From the NCBI GenBank assembly GCA_963716135.1, contig OY970289.1, positions 1,984,001 to 2,048,000 on the forward strand: a stretch of DNA of 64,000 bases, written 5' to 3'. The position numbers were made by a program, and so were the translations under genes. Origin of the DNA: CAVRAW01 sp963716135. Lineage in GTDB: Bacteria > Planctomycetota > Planctomycetia > Pirellulales > JADZDJ01. The notes beneath the pieces were generated by a model, which was not told the origin of the DNA, did not search any database, and saw nothing but the letters and a program-made list of their open reading frames with translations. Every line of letters starts with the position of its first letter. Within the stretch, counting starts at the first letter, position 1. Positions 26,860 to 35,509 of the stretch are shown here, one piece after another.

Positions 26860-27480
26860 ATGCACAATTCCCATCCTCGCCGCGAGAGCAAAAATCGCGG
26901 CAAAAAGTTTCCCGCCGAGCCGCTTTCGCCCGATGAAGTTAAGCGCTTGTTGCGGGCCTGCTCGCAGCGCGCACCGACGGGCTTGCGCAATAAGGCGCTC
27001 TTGGCTCTGCTGTATCGCGGCGGTCTCAGGCTCTCCGAGGCACTCGGCTTATACACCAAGGATATTGACTTTGAGAACGGCGCGGTGCGCGTGCTGCGCG
27101 GCAAAGGTGGTACGTCACGACTGATCGGGCTAGATTGCGGCGCGCTCGCGATCCTTCAACTCTGGATTGAGCGTCGTGCCACGTTGGGCTTGACTGGGCG
27201 AGGACCGCTGTTTTGCACATTGCGCGGAGAGCCGCTCAAATCAGCGTATATCCGTTCGCTGATGCCGAGGTTGGGCCGCAAGGCCGGAATTCAGAAGCGC
27301 GTGCATGCGCACGGGCTCCGCCACAGCTTCGCTTTCGAATTGGCCAACGAGGGAAAGCCGCTGCATATCGTCCAAGCGAGCTTGGGACATCGAAACCTGC
27401 AGACAACGCAGACCTACGTAGCTCACTTGAATCCCACTGCTATCGTTTCGGCGATGAGAGCGCGCGAATGGAGTTTATGA
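26860..27480 (+). CDS. Tyrosine recombinase / integrase
   Basis: A 206-residue protein (ATG 26860; a TTG twelve codons earlier is possible). It carries the tyrosine-recombinase catalytic set: Arg in LLYRGGLRLSEAL, Lys-bearing RGKGG turn, HGLRHSF (about residue 150), LGHRNLQTTQTY with His (about 176) and nucleophile Tyr (about 186). The N-terminal SAM-like core-binding domain is almost missing; only about 20 residues precede the catalytic domain, so it is short for an integrase. It may need a partner or be a minimal form. The stop overlaps that of the convergent NUMOD-like gene by 6 bp. Confidence 0.85.
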   Translation: MHNSHPRRESKNRGKKFPAEPLSPDEVKRLLRACSQRAPTGLRNKALLALLYRGGLRLSEALGLYTKDIDFENGAVRVLRGKGGTSRLIGLDCGALAILQLWIERRATLGLTGRGPLFCTLRGEPLKSAYIRSLMPRLGRKAGIQKRVHAHGLRHSFAFELANEGKPLHIVQASLGHRNLQTTQTYVAHLNPTAIVSAMRAREWSL

Positions 27481-27969
27481 TTCGGTTCGTCCCTTCAACT
27501 GTGGAACATTCTTAGCTGGCCGACCGAAGCAGTCGATGTCAAACCAATGGCATCCTTGGTCGTCCACTCGGCCATCCATTAGGCGCCGATCCAAAATCGG
27601 ACGGGCACAGCCGACCGCCACAGCGGCCGCCATTACAGACGGGTAATAGTCCGTCCGCCCATCCGGCCAAATTCTCACGATCGGCCGGCCATGGCCGCGG
27701 CCGCGATACTGTGGCTGGATGGGTATGTGTGTCTGCAACCAGGGAGGGGCCACATCCGGCGTTTCCCACCACCGCGAGATTTGCCGCACGCGGTCGCGGA
27801 CGAAGGTCCGTGCCAAAGATGCACAGATGGGAAGATTTCTGCCCAATAGCCAAACCAAAGTTTGGTCTGGCTCCAGTAGTGGCTGCTCATGGACGCGGCA
27901 CAAGCCGACATGGATGGGTAGTCCTTCCGAATTATGGATTTCGTAAGTTCGGTAAATTCGTTTGCCCAT
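27475..27969 (-). CDS. Hypothetical protein with NUMOD1-like domain
   Basis: A 164-residue protein. The C-terminal 60 residues (PIVRIWPDGRTDYYPSVMAA, then AVGCARPILDRRLMDGR and DDQGCHWFD) follow the pattern of NUMOD-type DNA-binding modules found with homing endonucleases and phage proteins: strand, Y.S..AA..VG helix, then I...L and G..W. No nuclease domain is seen. The N-terminal part is not recognised. Convergent with the recombinase, it is likely cargo of the mobile element. Confidence 0.55.
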   Translation of the reverse strand: MGKRIYRTYEIHNSEGLPIHVGLCRVHEQPLLEPDQTLVWLLGRNLPICASLARTFVRDRVRQISRWWETPDVAPPWLQTHIPIQPQYRGRGHGRPIVRIWPDGRTDYYPSVMAAAVAVGCARPILDRRLMDGRVDDQGCHWFDIDCFGRPAKNVPQLKGRTES

Positions 27970-28570
27970 TTAACGGTACTCCATTGGGTTTAGTGATAAC
28001 TGGTAGCTTCAGCTTCGCGGGGCTTATAGCGGCCCGGAAGATGAGCCTCTAATACATTCGGCATCTCCAAGCCAACATGCTGCAACTACGGCTGGCAGTA
28101 AAATGCAACGCACATCCCGAAGCCAACCGGGGGAAAAAAATCGGCCCTTGCAGATAGGCATGATCCTCGACAGTCGACGGTCATCGTTTGGCCGATAGGA
28201 AGATTCGACGAGGTTTACCGCGTCGGACCAACTGCGGGAGTTCGGATTGTACTTTCAGCCGGCTGGTGAGTGCAGCTAGAGACTGGCTGAGTCTGACCGT
28301 TTAGATTCTTGTCGGGGTAGTTACCCCGACACTCCCTGTTGCCCTTTTTTGGAACCGTTTCAAGGTTAGAAAAAGGTAACACATATATAGCTGTCGGGGT
28401 AACTACCCCGACAAGTGGCCTGGCGTCCGGCAAGTGGCGATTCCCGGTTCGCCCCAGTTGATTGGCCATCCGAAAGATGACTGGACCCAAAGTGGTTCCA
28501 GCACCACTGGTTTATGAGCCCAATCGGCAGGCACCGCCCAGGTGGACGACTTTCACGCGCGTCATTTCCT
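27970..28570. other. Gap with a paired palindrome element
   Basis: A 600 bp interval between two minus-strand genes. Its main content is the quasi-palindromic element at 28310-28413. Other open frames here are shadows. Confidence 0.5.
28310..28413. repeat. Two mutually inverted 22-bp palindromes around a quasi-palindromic core
   Basis: 28310-28331 and 28392-28413 are each a near-perfect palindrome, TGTCGGGGTA-nn-TACCCCGACA, with central GT in the first and AC in the second. The two 22-mers are therefore exact reverse complements. The 60 bp between them also folds back imperfectly (TTGCCCTTTTTT against AAAAAGGTAA; AACC against GGTT). Possible roles are a bidirectional terminator, a replication or recombination site of the mobile element, or a miniature transposable element. 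It lies 160 bp past the end of the primase-helicase gene. Confidence 0.75.
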
Positions 28571-31231
28571 TTAGGCGAGAAGTTTGAGACCCAAGTAGGC
28601 ATCCACACGTTTTCCGTCTTTCGTCTTTCCATCACGGATCGATGGCACTGCCTTGCGCAGTTCTTTTCCAAAAGGGACTGGATCAAGGATTTCCGCTCCT
28701 TGCACTTGGGCCCACTGTCGATAGCGAGCGTGCACTGCTGCTTTTGGCTCGCGCGCCCCATCATCTTTAACCAGACAATCATCGACGAAAGCCAGTAATG
28801 GAGCCGACGCAGTTTGTAGGCGCTTCTTTTCTTCCGTCTCAACCACGGGAATCGCTAAACGATCAGTCGGCGGCGGCAAGGTCATGTTGAGCAAGGTGTA
28901 CAGGAAGGCAGATGCTTCCTCTTCCAGTCGCTTCATCAGGGTGCCTTTGGGAATCAGCGTACCAGCCGGCAGCGACGGCACCCAAATTGACGTGATCCGC
29001 GAATCGCCGGGCAGGACCGGGCAGAATGCTTCGCCGGACTCGTCCTGATTCGCGAACTGGAACCAGTGCGTACAGTTCGGAATTTGAAACGGAGGTCCAT
29101 ACATCGGTCGCAACGAAATAATGGGGCTGGTCACGAAGTCTTTGATCCGAGCCAATGCGCCCGGCGTCTTGGCGATATTCTTTTCTTCGATGATACAGAA
29201 GACAGCGCCGAGCAGTTCGCCGGAAAACTGATTTCGCTGATCCAGACACCGATCCGCTTTAATGACGCCTTTGGTGACCAGGCATTTTTGTACAGCTTCC
29301 CAAAAGATAGATTTGCCGCTGTTCTCCGGCCCGTGGAAAAATAGGTACGGGGTGTGCTTGAAAGGGTCGCGCAGGATCGACGCCAAAATAGCGCGGAGGT
29401 AATCGCCGCCAGTTCTGATGTTTGCCAGTTTTGCCCATTCAAGGTCCGCCAAGTACGGCGTCAGGTCTTGCCCACAATGCGTCATGATCCGATCCCAGTG
29501 GGGATGTTCTCCCTCGCGCGGTTTGACCTTGAGTTGCGCGGCTTTTAGATTCCATTGCCGATTGCCGGGATACTCACTTTGAAATGGCAAGCTCACCATC
29601 CGCCACGCAGCGAATACGGCAGTGCCAAGGATGGCGTCAGGCTCGGTTTTCGAGTAGCCGAGCGATATCAGTCGAGACCTACAATTGTCTTTGGACTGTT
29701 CGACCCAGTCGCCGTCTTGGTGCTTAAGCATCCAGCCGCAATGCTTACCATCCGGCGTTTTCAGATTCCGCACGATCAGGTCATTCTCACTGAATGTCTG
29801 CGTTTCCTTGGGCTGATCGGTTTTGGCATTCTCCACCTTGATCCAGTGCCCTTTCTTCTCACCGTTCCAGCCAGGAAGTTCGGATTCACGATCGTCGGTT
29901 GCCCGTTTCATCTCGATGATGAGGCGGCCGTCCTTGTTTTTCTTTAACACGGTTTCGTGATCGAAGTAGTGTTCCGGCAGCGTCACTTTCGCCCCAAGCA
30001 TTTCCGCCGCAGCCAAAGCATCGCTGGCCGTTTTGAAGAAGAAGCCATTATTGTTCGCACGTTCCACGCCCCCAATCGCGCGTGCTGCTGTATCTAAGTC
30101 CGGCAGCCTGTTGAAGAAGCACATGGTCCAGCCATCGTTCGTTTGCGACCAGGTCGGCGCTTCGGCGACACCTTGCGAAAAGCGATACACCTTCCATCCG
30201 CCGTTGGGTAGCGGAAACATGAAACAATTGATCGACGTGCTGCCGCTGGATTGCGTCTTGAACACGCCGACCAAGCTCAATTCGGATCGTTTCTCTTCCA
30301 TGAGCCACGCCAAATCTTTGGTATGGGCTTGGAGTAGATGATAGTCCGGGACCCAAACACAACAGCGCCCGGCGTTCCGTAGCACCTCAATCAGTGCCTT
30401 GTGCTTGTCGTCCAGCGACACGACTTGTCGGGAAGATACAAGAGACTCGAACGGGTCTTGCAATTCACTGGCGATCCCGGCGATCTTGATTTTTGCCCGC
30501 TTGCGCTGCATGACTTCGATATGGTCCGTCCAATTTGCCGGCAGGTCATCAAGCGATAGTACCTTGTCGGCCGCCTTAATCAACGACAAGCCGCCGTTCT
30601 CTTTGGTCATCTTGCGGTGCCAAATCCAGAGGTTGCCGCCACAGGCGTCGATCTTACTAGCGAAGTCGAAGCCCGTATCGCTCGACATCATACCTAACAC
30701 GCACCGCGCAAGTGCGGCGTGTTCTGTGTGATTGGCGGTTGGGATACCTGCCTCGTCGAAGAACACATACAGATGTAGGCCGCTGCCCCCCGTGCTCTTG
30801 CGGACCTCAACATACGGGAGTGCCTTCGCCTTTTCGGCAACCAGCGCCAGTTGGTCAATAGTGATGCCAACGCCAGCCGCGTGACCAGTGATGCTGTCAA
30901 AATCAAAACCAACCCAACGTGAGAGGCGGTTCTCCCAATCCCAGCCGGTGCTGCCGATACCTTCAGCATGTTCATCCAGTGGAAATCTTAACACATAGTC
31001 GTTGAATTCGGGTTCGGAGTTTGCATTTTTGGGGACGCGAATGTTCCACCATTCGTAGAGCCCATTACTGTACGTGTTGCGCTTTCCTTCCACGGGCACA
31101 CCATTTCCTGCTCGGACATTCATTTGAGTTTCCATCGCTGGCGTCCAGCGATCCAATAAATCTTGGCCATTGTGTTCGCTACGGCAGGAGCGAAGGAAGA
31201 GCTCAATGGCCTCCCTGACTTGTGATAACAT
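28571..31231 (-). CDS. Phage/plasmid-type primase-helicase
   Basis: An 886-residue protein (ATG 31231 with GGAG 9 bp upstream, six codons inside the longest frame). The N-terminal third looks like an archaeo-eukaryotic primase (AEP) domain: catalytic acidic pair in VGFDFDSITGH (about residue 110) and GLHLYVFFD (about 155) with the sxH-type block after it. The C-terminal half has an SF3/D5-like ATPase: Walker A in FFHGPENSGKS (about 635), acidic IIEEKNIAKT (Walker B region) and NQDESG. Such proteins replicate plasmids, phages and satellites. With the nearby recombinase this marks an integrated, self-replicating element. No other phage structural genes are present. Confidence 0.85.
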   Translation of the reverse strand: MLSQVREAIELFLRSCRSEHNGQDLLDRWTPAMETQMNVRAGNGVPVEGKRNTYSNGLYEWWNIRVPKNANSEPEFNDYVLRFPLDEHAEGIGSTGWDWENRLSRWVGFDFDSITGHAAGVGITIDQLALVAEKAKALPYVEVRKSTGGSGLHLYVFFDEAGIPTANHTEHAALARCVLGMMSSDTGFDFASKIDACGGNLWIWHRKMTKENGGLSLIKAADKVLSLDDLPANWTDHIEVMQRKRAKIKIAGIASELQDPFESLVSSRQVVSLDDKHKALIEVLRNAGRCCVWVPDYHLLQAHTKDLAWLMEEKRSELSLVGVFKTQSSGSTSINCFMFPLPNGGWKVYRFSQGVAEAPTWSQTNDGWTMCFFNRLPDLDTAARAIGGVERANNNGFFFKTASDALAAAEMLGAKVTLPEHYFDHETVLKKNKDGRLIIEMKRATDDRESELPGWNGEKKGHWIKVENAKTDQPKETQTFSENDLIVRNLKTPDGKHCGWMLKHQDGDWVEQSKDNCRSRLISLGYSKTEPDAILGTAVFAAWRMVSLPFQSEYPGNRQWNLKAAQLKVKPREGEHPHWDRIMTHCGQDLTPYLADLEWAKLANIRTGGDYLRAILASILRDPFKHTPYLFFHGPENSGKSIFWEAVQKCLVTKGVIKADRCLDQRNQFSGELLGAVFCIIEEKNIAKTPGALARIKDFVTSPIISLRPMYGPPFQIPNCTHWFQFANQDESGEAFCPVLPGDSRITSIWVPSLPAGTLIPKGTLMKRLEEEASAFLYTLLNMTLPPPTDRLAIPVVETEEKKRLQTASAPLLAFVDDCLVKDDGAREPKAAVHARYRQWAQVQGAEILDPVPFGKELRKAVPSIRDGKTKDGKRVDAYLGLKLLA

Positions 31232-32017
31232 AAAATCATTCTCCATCAATATTTTCCACTCAGATTACCAAATAGGTCGGAAGCGGGAGTGGTGTCCGAT
31301 TCCCGAATACGGACCGTATCAATCAACGCGCAATTTCATTGCGCCCGTGATCGAAACGGCCGACGATCAGCTACGAATCTGTCGTGCAAGAACCACACGA
31401 AATCAACGGCTGGCCACATCGCCGTGACAATTGAATCACGGCTGCGGCCGAAAGCCGATCAGAGAGTACAAGAACGGCTGATTATGACCGAGCAGCCAGA
31501 CTCTGCGTCGAGACTAAACCGCGACCTTTAACCAAGCTCTTTGACTGAGTCGCTGAACCAGTCATGTCGAGCTTCGTACTGACTTTTCGATGACGATCCG
31601 CAGAATGCGGAGATGATCATTAGACCGTGCTACGGTCAAGTTAGATTGCCGACACAGCAGTCAGCCAAATGCAATCCGTGAACGCCACGGAGTCAGACTA
31701 ACCGAGTGGGGACGATGCGACGAAAAAACGCCTTGGCGGATGCCGGACGGTGAGTAACCCGGCTATTTTTCCGAAGGATCGGGCTCTAGCGGCAAATTAG
31801 CCGCGTGCGCAGACGCTACCTTACCATAATTAACTGAAGGAGATTCTGTGACATTTAGCGGACCTTACTTAATCGGTTCTGTCGATTTTCTCGGAAAAGT
31901 TCATTCTGTGGTCCTACAACCGTCATGATTGATTCAATCTGCACTCACAACTCGCGGTACATCTTGCCACAACGAATACGGAGGAGATTCTGTGACATTA
32001 TCGCCGATCCAAACAAC
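31232..32017. other. Divergent gap between primase and regulator genes
   Basis: About 790 bp with no convincing gene. It contains a duplicated leader sequence (31839-31855 and 31983-31999) and, because the flanking genes diverge, must hold their promoters. It is also the most natural place for a replication origin of the element, but no iteron set was recognised. Confidence 0.45.
31839..31999 (+). repeat. 17-bp direct repeat with Shine-Dalgarno-like core
   Basis: GGAGATTCTGTGACATT occurs at 31839-31855 and again at 31983-31999, 144 bp apart. Each copy carries GGAG followed 5 bp later by GTG, so each could act as a translation start, but the frames opened do not lead into the regulator gene. 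It may be a duplicated 5' leader or regulator binding site. Confidence 0.55.
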
Positions 32018-32860
32018 ATGGCTTTCAACCCACTCAATTTCGATAACGAATGGCGTCGTCCTAAAAGGCGTGATGCCGATGCCAAGGAAGAAAAGCCATA
32101 CGACGAGTTTGAAAAATTCCAGGGCGACTTTCGTCCGCAACAGAGGACAACACCCGGTAAAGTTCCAAACGATCTGCAACAATGCGAATTCAGCAAAGGC
32201 GCGGTCTATTGGCTGGCTGGAATTAAGCTCTGGGTTGGCGCCGGAGATACTCAATTGCGGAAATTGGCTAGCCTTTTTGCAAACTGGCAGAACCGATGGC
32301 ACGACTACAATGCAATTAAACAAACGGTCTACGGAAAGTCCGTCGCTGATAAGAAACTGCGAAAGGTGATCAGCCGGCTTCGGAAAGCAATGAGGGAGCA
32401 TGAATCGGACGACCACGCAATCATCGTTTGCCAACCGTGTCTTCAGCGCTACGCAATGATGGTCCTCTCCGAGCAACGGTATCGCTCATCCGACGCGCCG
32501 GAAATAGATGGCTGTGGGAATGTCGTGTGGTTAGGAAAGCAATTTCTTCCGCCCGACGAGACAAAGCTGAAAGAGCTATTCTTGTTGCTCGCCAAGTATC
32601 CGGGACGTGCTTACCCGACGATCGAGATCGAGCAGCTTGTATACGAGGGTCGCCACACGGACATCGGCTTGGGTCACAGCGCGACCGAAATGAATCAGGT
32701 CGATCAGAAAATCCGTCAGTTGATATCGCGCTTGAACAAGGTGATCGGAAGCTGCGGTTTGGAAAATCGCGCGACGATCGAATGTTGCTTCTATCGGGGG
32801 CGAGCGTATCGGCTAGTATTGCTGCCCGACGATCTTGACAACGCTGAGATTGCTGCATAA
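32018..32860 (+). CDS. Protein with two winged-helix (OmpR/PhoB-type) domains
   Basis: A 280-residue protein; ATG 32018 is a conservative start, and ATG 31925 is possible. Two similar domains are seen: residues 65-140 (LRKLASLFANWQNRWHDYNA, then KKLRKVISRLRKAM) and residues 185-260 (LKELFLLLAKYPGRAYPTIE, then DQKIRQLISRLNKVI). Both fit the C-terminal DNA-binding domain of OmpR-type regulators, here without a receiver domain, each with a YR.V-like wing strand. It would bind DNA as a built-in dimer. Divergent from the primase, it may control replication of the mobile element. Confidence 0.6.
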   Translation: MAFNPLNFDNEWRRPKRRDADAKEEKPYDEFEKFQGDFRPQQRTTPGKVPNDLQQCEFSKGAVYWLAGIKLWVGAGDTQLRKLASLFANWQNRWHDYNAIKQTVYGKSVADKKLRKVISRLRKAMREHESDDHAIIVCQPCLQRYAMMVLSEQRYRSSDAPEIDGCGNVVWLGKQFLPPDETKLKELFLLLAKYPGRAYPTIEIEQLVYEGRHTDIGLGHSATEMNQVDQKIRQLISRLNKVIGSCGLENRATIECCFYRGRAYRLVLLPDDLDNAEIAA

Positions 32861-33208
32861 GCGGCAACATGCCGGACACAACCGACATGATGATTTGAGA
32901 GGTGCTGCGAAACCACAAGCGATTGAACGGCCAAGACCGCGAAGAGCTTAAGCACGCATTTCGGAGTTGCGATCGACGAACACTCCGACAGCTCGGTGCG
33001 CCTGACGTACTCTGCGGCCGTTACGTCGGATCGTCCCGCCGGGGGCACTTGGGCTTAGATCTAGCCCTGCCTCGAAATAGGTTCGCAGGATTAGCTTATT
33101 AATTCCCTGCTGAGGAAGGTGAGGCTCTACACTGGGTAGCTCTGTTCAGAAGAATCGTCCATGAAGTCAAATTGCTAGACGGCGTTCCAATAACAATTAG
33201 GGGGCAGG
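32861..33208. other. Convergent gap, nothing seen
   Basis: About 350 bp between the winged-helix gene and the end of the hypermodification-type operon. Short frames are shadows; no terminator with a T-run was found. Confidence 0.4.
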
Positions 33209-34516
33209 TCACTTCAATCTGCTGCCAAGATAGGTAGCCAATTCCAGAACTGTCCGGATTGCTGCCCGTTGATTGCCGAGTTGTCGGTAAAAACGAAGTA
33301 GACCGAAAGCGACAAAAAAAAGTGGAATTATGTATTCCACATTCCAATTTGTAGTTGGTGGGAATATAGAAGCGGCTGAGGTGCGAAGCGCCTTAATCAT
33401 TCGGATTCTAGCGTCGATGCCAGCATGCCCGCTTCTAGGTGGGCGGTCGCCCCAACCAATCCATCCTGATATCGCGTCGATCATTTCGTCACTCAGTTGC
33501 AGAGGAAGTGTAAGGAATCGCAGATTGCATTCCATCAGCACAAAGTCTTTGGCAATATGCGAGAGATCGCTAGCCCAGCCAAAGTCAATGATGCGTACGG
33601 TTCCATCATTCGCGACGACGATATTTCCGGGATGCAAATCACCATGGACAGCGCCCAGAAATAGCGGTTTACGAATATTACGAAGCCTCTTAAGCATCCA
33701 AATTGGGTTTGTCCACTTTCTACCTGCAAACTGCATATATTGCTCTGTATCTCGTCCAAATAACGATTCCCATTCAGCTCCCCACTTTTTTCCAAAGTTG
33801 CGAAAGTACCATTCGTAATGATCAAACATCTTGACTTCCGCGACTTGTGCTGTGCCAATTCTCCGATGAACATTTTGAAGAAGATCATACGTCGATGATA
33901 AAATTCGTAGGACTTCATCTGCATCATTGCTTTCTAGTGGAGACCGCAAATCCTTGACTTTGAGCTTGGTGATGACGTCACTCGCGGATGTCGCTGGAGC
34001 AGACCAGAGTGACTGATGCGTTAGAAAGAGCGACCACAAAATGTGGTAGTTGCCGCCGCCATCGTCGAACCGAAATGGCACGGCGAAGCGATCACGGCGA
34101 TCGTACAAGCAAGTTCTTACTTTTTGGGCGTTGTCGTATTCTTCGCGTAGTTCAGCTCCAGTTGCTGGAGGCCTACTTTTGATGACAACGGGATGAGAGT
34201 GTGGGAGTCCTTTTATGTCGATACTTTCGAACCAGCCGATCAAGACCAGACTTCCGCTTTGTCCTTCCATTTGGCCAATACGGCTCAATGGAATGATGTG
34301 AAGCACCACTTTTTTTGGGAATTTCGAGGAGAATTCTGTTAAGCACAAAGCTGGCCAAATCATTTCGCGCAATTCTTGATTGGTTCTCCCGGATCCAAGC
34401 ATTTCGCCGAGCACATTCTTTGCCGCGGCGTCAATCGATTTGATGCGATCCGGCTCAGTAGTGTGAAGTTCAACTGACAGTTCGAGATTATGCCTGTCGA
34501 TACCGGCCGTCGGCAT
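33209..34516 (-). CDS. APH-fold phosphotransferase-like protein
   Basis: A 435-residue protein, last in the seven-gene operon. ATG 34516 has AGGTGA just upstream and is preferred to TTG 34552. The C-terminal half has the aminoglycoside-phosphotransferase / kinase catalytic loop AVHGDLHPGNIVVANDG (catalytic Asp, Asn) and the Mg site RIIDFGWAS. The N-terminal part holds VVIKSRPPATGAELREEYDN, which could supply the ATP-binding Lys and Glu. Similar kinase-like domains occur in conflict-system proteins (ternary-complex-associated type); substrate unknown. It may phosphorylate a nucleotide, modified base or protein of the operon. It follows the MazG gene by 75 bp. Confidence 0.7.
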   Translation of the reverse strand: MPTAGIDRHNLELSVELHTTEPDRIKSIDAAAKNVLGEMLGSGRTNQELREMIWPALCLTEFSSKFPKKVVLHIIPLSRIGQMEGQSGSLVLIGWFESIDIKGLPHSHPVVIKSRPPATGAELREEYDNAQKVRTCLYDRRDRFAVPFRFDDGGGNYHILWSLFLTHQSLWSAPATSASDVITKLKVKDLRSPLESNDADEVLRILSSTYDLLQNVHRRIGTAQVAEVKMFDHYEWYFRNFGKKWGAEWESLFGRDTEQYMQFAGRKWTNPIWMLKRLRNIRKPLFLGAVHGDLHPGNIVVANDGTVRIIDFGWASDLSHIAKDFVLMECNLRFLTLPLQLSDEMIDAISGWIGWGDRPPRSGHAGIDARIRMIKALRTSAASIFPPTTNWNVEYIIPLFFVAFGLLRFYRQLGNQRAAIRTVLELATYLGSRLK

Positions 34517-34591
34517 GTTGTCACCTGCTAATGATACGCTATCGATTGTCAATCCTCAAAAATATACGTCGCGTTTCTGTAGATTGGTCGA

Positions 34592-35497
34592 TCACGTTTT
34601 CACTGTATCACTGGCCCGGTACATAATGGATTGTTTGCGAAGATCAATTTCGACCTCTCCGCCATCATGGTGCGAGACCTGACGCCATACCGAATAGCCA
34701 TCGATGATTGCACGCTCCCACTCACCTTCGGTACGATCGCGCACTTCTAGGTGAGCTGTCATCGCCTTAATTGTTCTCAAAAGATCATAGTCAACCCGTT
34801 CGATACCTTCCAGGAAAGCATGTCCGCGAGCGTATGCAAATACGAGTGCCGCTATTCCCTCTTCAATGACCTTCGCGCGTCCTCCGTCCTCTACCTCGTC
34901 GATGGCCGGATCACTGCGGCGCTGTCTTCCAAGAATACTCCGAGTGATCGGGGACCAACCGAGAATCGCTGCATATGCAAAGTGAAATGCGTCATGAAAT
35001 CGGTATCCGTCCGCTATGTACGCGTTGTCAGTGAGTGGCGAGCCTATCGGAGTGCCGTTCCACTCCACAATTGTTTGAGACGTTCGATTCGTTTGATGTT
35101 GACGAACAGTCAATTGCATGTGACGAGGAAGTTGCTCTTCCTCTGGAAAACTGTTGTCGTATAAGTGCTGGTGCAGCTCTAACCGTTTTTGATAATCCGG
35201 TCGACTCTCCCATCGTGCCCGGCATTTGGCAAGGTTGCGATGAGCTATCTCCGTGAGATCGAGCCCTTTTTTTGTGGCAATTGTGGAAATATACCATAAG
35301 GCATCGCCCAGTTCTTCCGCGAATCGCTCATTGAATAGACGATACGATTCGCCATCGCGAAGATATTTTTTGTACTCCGTCATTAGTGTGCCGGCCTCGC
35401 CACCGAGTCCAAGTATTGGAACTGTCAAAGAGGCGTCTCCGTCCCGGGGCGTGAAGTCTGTTTTATGCGCCTCGCGTTGATAGTCAGAAAGGTCCAT
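34592..35497 (-). CDS. MazG-like nucleotide pyrophosphohydrolase, two-part
   Basis: A 301-residue protein; ATG 35497 with GGAGG 6 bp upstream. Residues 1-105 are a MazG-type all-alpha NTP pyrophosphohydrolase: GLGGEAGTLMTEYKK, then RFAEELGDALWYISTIA, giving the acidic metal-binding set. The second half has RFHDAFHFAYAAILGWSP, KVIEEGIAALVFAYA and looks like another helical, acidic domain of related build. Enzymes of this class cleave dNTPs to dNMPs. Next to thymidylate-synthase-like and dTMP-kinase-like genes, it could remove dTTP or modified dNTPs from the pool, as MazG-like proteins do in phages that replace thymine. It is directly adjacent to the kinase-like gene. Confidence 0.85.
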   Translation of the reverse strand: MDLSDYQREAHKTDFTPRDGDASLTVPILGLGGEAGTLMTEYKKYLRDGESYRLFNERFAEELGDALWYISTIATKKGLDLTEIAHRNLAKCRARWESRPDYQKRLELHQHLYDNSFPEEEQLPRHMQLTVRQHQTNRTSQTIVEWNGTPIGSPLTDNAYIADGYRFHDAFHFAYAAILGWSPITRSILGRQRRSDPAIDEVEDGGRAKVIEEGIAALVFAYARGHAFLEGIERVDYDLLRTIKAMTAHLEVRDRTEGEWERAIIDGYSVWRQVSHHDGGEVEIDLRKQSIMYRASDTVKT

Positions 35498-35509
35498 AGT
35501 CGCCTCCAA

